64,000 bases of DNA from contig OX359247.1 of the NCBI GenBank assembly GCA_947179485.1, positions 62,345,131-62,409,130 on the forward strand, written 5' to 3'. Positions 26,601 through 38,800 of the stretch are shown here, piece by piece; position 1 is the first letter of the stretch; every line of letters begins with the position of its first letter. The position numbers and the translations under genes are program-made. The stretch comes from Allacma fusca (Eukaryota; Arthropoda; Collembola; Symphypleona; Sminthuridae). The notes beneath the pieces were generated by a model. The model was not told the origin of the DNA and searched no databases. It saw only the letters and a program-made list of their open reading frames with translations.

Positions 26601-29600
26601 AAATTTCAATTCAAGTTTTAGTTCAAGTTTCAATTCAAGTTTCAATTCAAGTTTCAATTCAAGTTTCAATTCAAGTTTCAATTCAAGTTTCAATTCAAGT
26701 TTCAATTCAAGTTTCAATTCAAGTTTCAATTCAAGTTTCAATTCAAGTTTCAATTCAAGTTTCAGATTAAGCCAAAATTTGATTTCAAGATTGACTACTT
26801 TGAATTCAATTTCCAATAAAAATGCTAATTAAAACATTTTTTGTTTTTCTTGAATCTTAAGTTTCCGTTTAAATTACTCAAGTTTGGATTTGTATCGAAT
26901 TTTGAGCTCAAGTTTGTACTTAAAATTGGGTTGAAATTTAAGTTTAAGCAAAATTTTGAGTTGAAGCATAAGTTTGCATTCATTTTTGAAACTGAAGTTA
27001 AATTTTGAGATAAACATTTAAATTTATCTACAAATACTGTAATAATAACTCTAGATACAGAAATCCTGGGTATAATTTTCCAAGGGATTTTTGTAATTGA
27101 TACATGAAGAAAATGGAAACTATGAAAAGGTGAGGGTAAAGTGCGTTTGACGTTGAAGCTACAGAGAATGGATATAAAAAGTGTGGTTGGAAGTGTTAGA
27201 ATTGGGTGAGGAATGGGGAGACTGAGGCACGGGACATTGAGTAATGTGTGGGGAGAATGGAGTTTGGTTTCATATCAACTCACCTGCCTGCCGAGAGATC
27301 CCGAGAGATCGGAATGAGCTTGAGAATCGATTTCGACTTCCTGAAGCAACGTCTCCCACACTTGGAATAATGAGCTGCTACAAGGTGGTCTGCACAAAAT
27401 ATAAATTACATTTCCATAAAACCCTTCCGTACTTGTTCCATTACGCAACTTTAAAAACCCCATGCTTCCAATCCATTTCCTTAAATACATCCAAAATTCA
27501 ATTGTGCCACATCATTTTTGTTCCAGCTTGCCCCAATTTACACTAACACTCTTAGTTTTCATACTACGTCAATTTTCTCCTCAGTTTTTTCTTCTTGTGA
27601 GCATTCAAAATTTTAATTAAAAAACCTGTAGGGTGGGTAACTTAGCGGGGAAGTCTTTTCAAATGATTACGTTCTTCACAATTGGTACAATTCAGATTTT
27701 TAGGCACCATATTTTGATATGCACTGCATTTTAGAGAGGAAAAAACACAGCATGTTTTTATTCTTAGATTCAGGTCTTGAAAATTATTTTTAAAATTTTA
27801 GATTATTTTTGGTCTTCTAAATTGAAGCCTTTTTTTGAATATTTTCAATTTTTCCAGAATTTCTTCCGTAGTTTTGAGACTGGTACCTTAATTTTTCAAA
27901 TGCTAGTTTACATATAAATTTTCCACCACAATTTCCATATTTCCAAAGGTCCCCCTGAATACTGTTTCAGTTTAAGCGGTAGTTTTGAAAAATTGGTTTT
28001 TTTGAAAAATTTTAGAAACCTTTTTCAAGGTTTTGTCAATGGTAGGAAGTGAAAGAAAAAATAGCAAGTTGAAGGAAAAATCAATTTTAAAATAATGATG
28101 GGAAGTGCAGCGGAATGGTTAAAAATTGGGCGTGAATTTGACTCCCCTCCTAATGAGAATCTTGGGGCACAATACCTGTCCTGGATGCGAAAGCCTACTC
28201 CGGGCATCCGACCCTAATGGCTTTTTATGGGCATAAATCTCCCGAGCATGGCACCTTCTTAAAAAAATGTTGCGGGGAATTTGTAAAAAAAAATGCCTTG
28301 ACAAGCCATTTAATGAGATAAAGGGGAAAGGAGAATAACGGCTGCGAGGAAAAAGGCGAAAGAATGTCTCTCGCCAGCATTACTTTGTAATTATGTGGTT
28401 GTGGTAGACTTTGACATGGGCGTACATACGGGGGAGCAATAAATGACCAGGTGCCTTTGAAGTGATCCTTCTCCTTTGTAATTAATGGTAGTTAATCATG
28501 CTCTTCGTGTCAATTAAAAAACCAGAACCGCTCACCCATCCCACGTAAAAGCCTTGAAAGGACCATTTGAAATAAAAAATGTTCTCACCTTTCCTTCCGC
28601 AGCTCCGCGTTTCTCTTCCGGAAATTATCCACTAACAACTGAAGCTCCACTGCGTGCTGCTCGTGCTGCTGTGAAAGTTGCTGGGTGAAGTCTGAAACTA
28701 CAATAAAAAAAACCCAGTTTTAATTTTTGTTAAATTTCATAATTTTAGAATTTTCTAAAATTTTCCTTGAATAATTTTTACATATTTGCTATTTCTTAAG
28801 AAATATCTAGCGTATCAAATCTTCCCGCCATTTTGGTTTTGTAATAATACTTGTACTAAATTTACAATTTAAATTTCCTGGTGAATTGTCAATTTCCCGC
28901 TGTTCCATTTTAGACCCGATTTTTGCATAATTTGAAATTTTTTCTATTGAATTTCTATTGAATTTTGCGTATTTCCAGAGAAATCTCCAGGGTTTAAAAA
29001 ATACCTGGTAACATTACTACCATTAAAAATGGTGTTGCTGAAATTTGCACGACTTATTTCAAAATTTCCCGCCCAATCTTTATTCCTCTACCTTTGTGCT
29101 TGTTGGTGACAAGAGAATCCCTGAGTGCCATAAGGGCAAATACAAATGTACGATTTCCATGATGTTTGCCTAGAACCACAAGATTATACAGTGGATTGAC
29201 TAAACACGAAATCCTCCGCTCCTTCATCCACAAAATCCGCTGTAACCTCACAAAGCTCATGTTCCCTCTCCGTGGAACAAACGTCGGAACAAGCCTCTAT
29301 TGATTTATGATCGGCTCGCTGCCTCTCATCAATTACCCCAAAAGTCAAGCAAAATTTCTGCTTACGTTTCAATACCTACGAATCCCAGTAAATTTAACAC
29401 CTTCAGTAAACGCCGAAACGTTTTGATGACGCTCACATCAGAATCGCATTTTAATCACACACCATATATGGCTCTACTGTGAATTTATATAAAATCCCTG
29501 AAAATGCAAGTTTGGGATAAACAACTAGTTCTTTAGTGAACATTTAGTGACTCCGTAGAATGTTTTCTTTTATGTTTTAACAAGAAAATTTTCATTTGAA

Positions 29601-32600
29601 ACAAAATTAGAAAATTTTCATTTGAAACAAAATTAGAAAATCTTCATTTGAAACAAAATTAGAAAATTTTCATTTGAAACAAAATTAGAAAATTTTCATT
29701 TGAAACAAAATTAGAAAATCTTCATTTGAAACAAAATTAGAAAATTTTCATTTGAAACAAAATTAGAAAATTTTCATTTGAAACAAAATTAGAAAATTTT
29801 CATTTGAAACAAAATTGGAAAATTTTAGCGCGGTTCTTTAAAAAACAATCCATTCAGGAAATTCTGACGCCTTTAAAATTTAAATTGGGCTTGAACTTTG
29901 CTCTATTGTAGAAAAAACATTTACGAGGGAAAATAATCAGCTCCCTGAAATTAAATTTCTGCATCACCTGCACCTTTTTATGATGAGATCAACTCCCCAT
30001 GTCAAACCCTTTTCAGAGCCTGGAGTCAATTCAGAAGCGAGACAAAAGAGAGGAAGAACAAACGCAAATTTAATAATAAGTCTCATTGTCAGTCACGTGC
30101 GTGCTCTTTCCTTGTTTTCAAACGTCAATGGAAATCCCAGAATTGTCTCATATCACGTTGTCATTAAAATTTATTTTAATAATAATAAAGCCTTCAGATC
30201 AAGTTCCTTCCCCCATTAATTCAATTCCTAGATCAATTTCCAGCACCAGTCTTTTCATATTTTATTCAAATTCGTTCAGCCCAAAAAAGAACATCTGGAA
30301 AACAGCTCGGGAATCAAATATTCTTTCAATTTTCCCCTAATTTTTCACTCGGGAATTTTTTCGACTGCGTAAGAATTATCGCACGAGAGATAATAATTTT
30401 GTCACAGATCAAATTTTGAAGTTTTTTCAAAAGTGACGTAATTATTTAACGGAAAATATATTTTTGTCAATTTTAACATTCGTAATTTTGCCGCAAAACA
30501 TTTCCGTATTTTTTGGCGTCTAGGACACAACGTCACTGTATCTAAATTCTCCCGCCAAAATATTTGTAAGAATTTAAATTTCCTATCCGGGTTTTTTATG
30601 CATAAAATTTTCCACAATTTGCAATAATTTTCACGGCCTAGTCCATATCGTTACAGATATAACGGATCTCCTTAAAAGAACATTGTTTTTATATTGAGGG
30701 GAAAATATTTGCAACACTTGTTAAAACAAACTGTGGTGAGGGAAAGTTTTGGCGTTGCTTGTAATGAGATCTGACTCTATTTTCATAAAGGCCTAAAGGA
30801 TCGGTTTACATCATAATTAATGACTATTTGTGCTAATTGTAAGCCCTTGGCTTAAAGCTTATGCTCATTTATGAGCTTTCCCGCAAACCCTAGTCGTGGT
30901 TGAGAGGAAAAGGAGCTAAATATTGAGCATTATTTCCGAATTTCGCCCAAATGTCTAATCCCCTCGTCCTCTCTCCTTTCCTTTCACGTGTTCTTAGAAA
31001 ATATTTTAATGTTCTCCTGTGACAAGAAGCATTATTTTAAATAACAATTTATGTATTCCCATTAGCATTAATTTCCCAGGAAACGTTCACAATATTAAAA
31101 GATATAATTATACTTTTGCACAACTTTTTGTCTAAAATTTATTTTCAAGTTTTTTGCCCGGTTCCCTTCTTTACGAAGAGTAAAATCTTCTTATAAGGCT
31201 CTGGTGGCTCTATAGTGAATTTCTTGCTAGAAGTGGTGCATTTACTCCATGTCGTCAGCCATTTAGAGAATTACTTTCTTCCTCTTCTTAGAAATTCTTA
31301 GAAAAACTGGTTGTAAAATTAAAAAAATCCTTTGTATGATATTCTCTTTGTAAAGAATCCCTTAAAATTAAATTTTAATTTGTAGGCATGTAAATAATTA
31401 TACATACAAATGTATGTGACACAAGATTCTTGGAAAAAATTGAGAGGATAAGGAACCTTATTGTTTAAATGATTTTTAATTTATTTTTGTAGGAATTACG
31501 GTGTGTAATTTTATTATTTCTGTAAGAAGAGAAATTGTAAGAGGGAATTCCCTGAGAGGGCGAAAATACGGACGAACTTGACATTGTGATTAATTGGAAT
31601 GGGAATGTGTGGATATTTTTTAGGTCGTTTGGAGAAAGACTGTGATCGGGGGTGGGATGTATCTATAGCGAGAGTACACTGTAGTGCTAATTGGCAGGGG
31701 AAGATATGCGTGCGTTTGCTTGAGACAAAGTCGGGATATTTTTAGCCCTGAGGAGAACTTGAATCCTATGAGCCATTCCAACAGTTCCTTTCCAATGACA
31801 ATCAACCAAACCTCGTCCTTTCCCATTTATATTCCGCTCACACTCGACTTGTCATTTCAAATCCCGAACTCATAATTATACGTTTCCGTCGTTCCAATCG
31901 TCTCTCGGTATTCGTAAGTATATCATCAAGTATTCTTTGTAGGGGCTCGAACTCGAGCTACAGCGTAGACTTCAGCTAGAAATTAAGCTTCAGGTAACAC
32001 TTGAACTAAATTTAAACCTCAGCTCGAACTTGAACTAAAGCTTAAAATCAAACTACAACTTGAGCTGAATACTAAAGACCAACCCAATCTCCAACTCCAA
32101 ACTAAGCACAATGTTGAACTTGATCCTCAACTCAAACTTAAACTAGAACCTAAGTACACTCAAACACAAACTTGTACTTAAACTGTAACTCCATTTAGAC
32201 AAAAAGTTGAACAAACATCTCAACTCATAGTTGAACGTATCTCATACTGGAATCTCAAATCGTACTGATACTCCAACTTGAATCGCAACTCATACTTCAA
32301 CTCAAGCTTGAATCTCAGCTAGTACTGGAATGTAAACTTGAACATGAATCTTAACTGCAGTACTTGAATGTAAACTTGAACATGAATCTTAACTGCAGTA
32401 CTTGAATGTAAACTTGAACATGAATCTTAACTGCAGTACTTGAATGAAAATAGCAATCGAATCTTATAATATACTTAAGTTCAATTGGAACCTTAATCTA
32501 AACTTGAACTTTAAACCTATTCTAAACTTGAACTTTAAACCTATTCTAAACTTGAACTTCAAACCTATTCTAAACTTGAACTTCAAACCTATTCTAAACT

Positions 32601-35600
32601 TGAACTTTAAACCTATTCTAAACTTGAACTTTCAATCTATTCTAAACTTGAACTTTAACTCCAGCCTAAACGTGAACTTTAAATCTATTCTAAACTTGAA
32701 CTTTAACTCCAGCCTAAACGTGAACTTCAAACCTATTCTAAACTTAAACTTGACTCCAATTTCAGCTGCAACTCTATCCTAAACTTGAAGTTCAACTCCA
32801 ACCTAACTGTGAACTTGGAACCTATTCTAAACTTGAACTTTCACCACAACCAAAACTTCAACTCTATGCTAAACTTGAACTTTAACTACAACCTAAATTT
32901 GAGGTCTCTCCTAAACTTCCGCTTCAAGGAAAAGTTGAAGTAAACCTTTATAATTAAACTTGAACTGGAACTCCAACCCAAACTTGATACTTGAGTACGC
33001 AATGGAACCCTTTAGGAGCTAGAATGCGAACTATCCCAGCTTGAGGCTGATTGAATCCTTGGATAAATTACATTGTGGGCAAAGGAATAGAATACATCGG
33101 ACGGAGAATGTGCGGGAATTGGCAATCAGAGCAAGAGTCGCTTCTCAATCAGACACTCGCACAAGACGCTGTCTCTCTCCTCACAATCACTACAGTCCAC
33201 TCTCATTCTATCTCAACTCTTCAAGCCCCAAATTTTAATCTTAATAACCCTACGTCTTAAGTTCGCTCCACAAATAATATTCCGCTAAATTTTATTACAT
33301 ACAAAATCTGTCAATTGTGGTTCCTACACAAAATACACCCTTCTTCATACGTACACTCTCATATATTAAAAATTTCCTCTATTTACTTCTTCTCTATTCT
33401 TTATTTACATTACCCGACGTATGTACATATGTACATGCATTGAAAGAATCCCTTTTTATTTCCCTTCCTTTGATTCTATCCTCCTTCCTTCACAAACATT
33501 CCCCTTTTTTCAATACGCGCAAATAATCCATGTCCCATGTCTACACAAAATTTTCCCTCATTTGAGTTTCCACACACATTTTAGTCTCCTTCCACGCACT
33601 TTTCAACCCCCTTTTTCTTCCTTTTGCAAAAATAGATATCTACTTTCAATTCCCCCCATAAAATTTCACCCACACCTCCAAAATTCCACTAATGCATCCC
33701 ATAATTATTTAACACAGGATTTTCTCCATAGGGGACAAAAATCTTCGGAGACTTTTCACATCCCACAATTTAATATTGCCATTGTCAATATCGGACTAAA
33801 ACTTAATTATTCAAATTTTTAAATCTAGTCCCTCTGATTACGGGTAGGATTCTCATTGAAAAAAACTAGTGTTGAGCTTTGGGGCTGTCAGAAAAAACGT
33901 GCTAACCATGACTGGAGTGACTAGGAAATGTTTTAATCCAGAAACACTTGAGACAATGCCGGAAGGGAGTGACGCATAATTGGGATTAAAAAGCCAGGGG
34001 AAAATGAAGAGAGGCTTGAATGACCCTGGATTTGCTAAGAAGGGATGTTTGAGGTGAAGCCAGGCGGAAGAGAGTAAGTCAAGTGGAGGAGATTTGAATG
34101 CGGGGGGGGGAGAAAGAAAACTTGACCCAGTTTGGATTGTGGTTTGAAGGGAAAGTGGTGGTTGGAGGAATAACTGGGATGGAATGAATCATTGTGTTAC
34201 ACGGACGCGTAAATGTCTCGTCTATTTTTTTTTTCGCTTACCTCAGGCGGAATTGAAAAAAAGGGGGAAAACATGAGCGTCATAGGTCTTTTCCCTTGAG
34301 GGGAAAAACGTATGCGGAAAATGGTCGCCTGGAGTTTTCATAGAGGACTTGGCCCAATTCTTTTCCTCTCGTTAATCATACAAATTGCTTTCAATTGCCA
34401 TAGCCTCCTAGCCTCAGCAATGCTTCTACATAATATTTACTCACTTCAGGCACATCTCAAATCCCTTTGTTCTAATGTCTTTTACATTTCCCATTTTACA
34501 TCCACGTTTCTAGGAAAACAAAATCTTCCTTCCCTCAATTTTTCGTTGGGCGGAATAATTTAAAAATACAATACAAGGCTGGGAAATAAAAATGCGGACG
34601 AAGATTTTAAATCCAAGATGGAGTTGAGGAAAATATCTGGACCCATCTGAGTCGGGGATCAAATCTAAAAATATTTGGATTCTAAAATCCAAATTGTAAA
34701 GAGTCAAATTGTAATAAACAATTTGACTCACAAAAGTGTTAAATGAAAATTGATGGTAAATTTTTCAAATAATTATTTTTATTCCTTCAAAAATAATGCT
34801 TGAAATTTCTGCTGGAAAAATGTTCCTCAGTCTGTGCTGTTTGAGTTAATATTTTGGAATGGTTGGGAAACGCACTTGTGTGGAGGTATAGCGTATGATA
34901 TTTGTTTCACATAATGTGGGTCTCGTGTTCCTCTTTGCTTGGCTATACTCGTGAGCATGCTTTTGATCTTTTGGGCCGTAAATGTTGTATTTCAGTGGAA
35001 TTTATGTCTCCCATAACCACCCTTGTTGTGATTGGATACATTACGCTTGAATGGAACTAGGACCCGTATTTCGGCTTGCGTCTTATCTTCCAATTCTCCT
35101 GCGAATTCGCTAACCAGAACACTTGAGAGGGGGGTTTCATTTAATTTCTCTTATGATTTTGCATCTCTTGGTCCAATGTTACTCCTCCTGTTTTGTTTTC
35201 TCTTTACCCGCGAGTTTTATGAAAAAATTTACAGTTTTTTTAAAAACAAATTGTACGAATTCTGTGTAACAAAACGTGAGATGAAATATTAACAAAATGT
35301 GAGAATTGTGGGTAAAAGGTGATAAAATCAAAGGGAATGATTGGAGGAATCTCATCAGGAAAACTACAAAAGTTTAAAAATAAAAGGGTTATTTCCCGCC
35401 TCAATCCCTGATTTCCCACACTTCCCGACTTTCCTCAATCCCCCTGACTCTGGGCACATTCACCTTCCGTTATTTCGTAAACACAGGAAGAAAAGGAGAA
35501 ATGGTGTGGAAGGGACGGAATAATGCGAAGGGAAGGGCGTCTGGAAAGGTTGGGGAATGTCTCAGGGAAAAAATTACATGGGATGGAAATGAACCCATTG

Positions 35601-35816
35601 TCACACATGTTTATTGGCCATATGGTTTGAGAGCATATAAAAATACAGTGTGTCTCGTTAGAACGGACCCCTTGAGACGAGAGGAATCCTGAGCATTGAC
35701 TGGGAGTGCGGGTGAAGAAGGCCGGGGATAAAATCGAGACTAATGTTTCGAGGGAAATTGGGGATAAGTGGAAGAAGATGGGAGCCGTTAGGGTGTTTTG
35801 TGTGTGTGTATGTGTC

Positions 35817-35854
<38 letters not shown>

Positions 35855-38800
35855 TCACATCGTCTCGGAACAAGTTAATTTTATAGTCTCGAGAGCGAAG
35901 GTCAGGAGCTGAAGATTCGGAGAGTTTCTATGGAGACCAGGAATCCCATGAAAAAGGAATTGAGCTTTGATTCCTGTGTCATGTGGAATTGGAGGGTCAA
36001 ATTGAACACGAGGCAAATCCTTAATGCAAATCTATTGGAGACCTGAGCTCCGAGAGGGAAATCGTCAACCTCAATCAAGCCCCGTGTCCATCAATTCCGA
36101 CGCAATTGTTATTAATGTAATTTATTACCAGATCCCCTTTCCTTCCGTCTCCATAGGAACTCATTACAAATGTATACATACATATAAGGGACTAGCTCCT
36201 TCCAGCACATTCATTATTTCTCGAGTCGTACAAAATACATTCGCTTAAATATTCAATTCAGGAATAGGCCGAACCCCACTCAAATTCAAGTAATTATTGA
36301 TTTATGAGCTTTTCCCGTGTTCCCGTTACACTCCCCGACAATTCCTCCTTTCAATGACCTTATTTTAAAGCGTTTAGCTCGGTAGTGCCGAATCTGACAC
36401 GCTCAGGTCTCCGTATGAGTAGTAGTGTGTAGTGTCAGACGCGACTCTCCTTCCTAACCACGAATTTCCCGCCAAAAACAAATATTGAGCTGAAACATTT
36501 TCTTATTTTTATTCCCAAATATTTCTCCCCCCCCCCACTCTATAATGACAAATGTGAAGATTCAATTTCAAATTTAGAACTAAACTCAGGAATTTTTGAA
36601 ACCAGCTAGTTCTTGTGAGAATAAAATAATTAAAGCATGGTTTGAACACAAAAACAAAAAAAATATTAAAAAATGATTCAGGACAAAAATGTTTGTATGT
36701 AGCTTTAAAAAAGTTGCGCTTTTTAAAGCACTATGGATTTGAAAGTGTCATTAGCATTGAATTTGTGGGTGGGAAAAATAGAAGAAAGAAAAGGGGGAAA
36801 ACAAGGTAATTTTTTATGAGGAAAAAAAGGGGAAAATATTCCCATGAATCCCCCTCGCAGTCCAATTACGGTTTAAGTGGCTATAAAAAAACAGGAAGAA
36901 AAGGAAAGGTCGTAAATTGAAGGGATGATGATTGGAGTAAGACCCGTGTGTCAGAAGATGAGAATTATTTCAAGGTAGGAGGGGAAATGGGGGACGGACG
37001 GGAAAAGAAACAAACTTCACTAACAAGCTTTAATGTTTTCACTGGAGAAAAAATAAAAGAGAAAAAAAGAGAGAGAGAGAGAGACAGAGAGGGAAAAAAT
37101 AAAACAGGAAAAAAAGAAAAGACGTGGGAATCGATTTTCTCCAACCCTAATGAGCGGATTTAGCTAATTCTAATGCATTTTTTTACATGAAGTCTCAAGT
37201 CTGGTCCTCGTGTGTGTGTGTCTTTTTCTCTCCGTTATTCTAAATGGAAACTGTTGCTTCATCCCTTTTTTGGCCGTTGGGAAAAAAGATCGTATTCAAT
37301 CCGCACTCCCACCGAGCTCCGGCTTATTTTCCATTGTCCTTAAAAATTCAAGGGAGGTTCAACTCCCAAGTAAACCTCACCACGATCCACATTCCACAGT
37401 CGATCCAGCAGACTCATCTTTCCCTTTTAATATTTCCCGCTGACTTCCAAACCATGAGAATGAAAAAAATGGGAAAAACATGAGGCATAAAGTGAGGCCT
37501 TGTGTACAATAATTTGAAAATTTTAAATTATTTTAATATCATTCCCATCACGCACCAAGGCCGAAAGGGCCGAACTTGTGTGCGCATCGGGAAATTGAGC
37601 CCGATGCAAATATTCCCTTTCAAAATTCCGCTCAAACGAGAGTACGTGGTGAGGTTTACTTGTGAGAAGGGAGGGTCGTTAGGCGCCATTCTCTCACAAA
37701 AGTAACAATACGCCTTGAGGAGGCCGCATTTTCTTGGGGTTTTATGCCTAAATCTAAAGAAAATATTTTACATCCGCCTTTCCACCTCATCCCGATTTTT
37801 CCAGCGTCCGGACGTCACATGACTTCATTTGTTTGTGACGTCATAGTGCCAACTTTCTGACTTAATTCCAAAGCATTGATTTTTTCTAAACTTCGACGCC
37901 CTTTGAAAAGTTTCCGGGTGAATTTACAGAGCTACATAATTATATCTTTGTAGCAAAATTGTTGGGTGAAGAAATTTCTTCGAAGCAAAAACAAATGGGC
38001 TGTCTGTTTTGGATCCATCCCGTTTTTCCCATCTATTTTACCCGCTTCTGATGACCTTTGACCTAGAGGTTTTCCCCCACAAATGAGGTTTCCACTGAAG
38101 GGGATATTTATTTTGGAAATAAAACTAATTCCAATTAAATGAAATTAAGCCCTTTAAATTCTACGCTCTCATTGGAAATGCTTGGAAATTATGAAAGTGT
38201 GCTTTAAAATACCACATTTTAATTATTCCAAAACAAATGATGACTGCTGCTTACTACTTACGAAATTTGAATGCCCACCCCAAATAACCGAATGCTGAGA
38301 AATGCAATTAAAGAGAAAAATCCTAGGGATAATTGTGAATTTGAACGTTCTCAAAAAATGAGCTCCCACACGTTAGTGAACCATCGAAAGGAAACCCCTG
38401 CGTTGGATGGAATAAGTGCTGGTGAGCTTACAAGTTGTGACTTGACTCCTTTGTAATTGAGGATAATATTTAGAGATCATAAGCCGGAAAGAAGCCTCAT
38501 GTTTCAAAGGAGTTTATTTATTTTCGGGGAAGACAAACAAATGAAATTTATTTACGAGGGGAGACGCCGGAATAAAGCCCAGCACTGACTCCTTTGATGA
38601 TGATGCATGAGTAATTGGTGGCAATCGCATCGTCCCAGATAACACATTCCCACAAATATAGAGCTTGCAAGTCAATTCTACAGGCACAGGGGGACACACA
38701 GCATTTTCGCTTCGTCTCCATTTTCCCTACTCATCACATCTTCCATAACTTCCCACCCAGTTCCTGGCTTCCCAATTCTCTACCTGGCTAGTATAAACAA

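Noticed and set aside
26451-26816. 121-residue minus-strand ORF of Leu-Glu-Leu-Lys repeats
   Set aside because: It is the translation of the 12-bp CAAGTTTCAATT satellite inside intron 3; two plus-strand frames over the same array are equally open.
28100-28260. GC-richer patch with GTCAAATTC resembling a tRNA or SINE internal promoter
   Set aside because: Arms do not pair as in a tRNA, and no second copy was seen in the window.
29584-29826. Regular repeats considered as a CRISPR-like array
   Set aside because: Units are head-to-tail without spacers, and the DNA is eukaryotic.
32444-32782. 112-residue plus-strand ORF with Asn-Leu-Asn-Phe-Lys repeats
   Set aside because: Produced by the 24-bp satellite; the wrong strand for the gene and no splice context.
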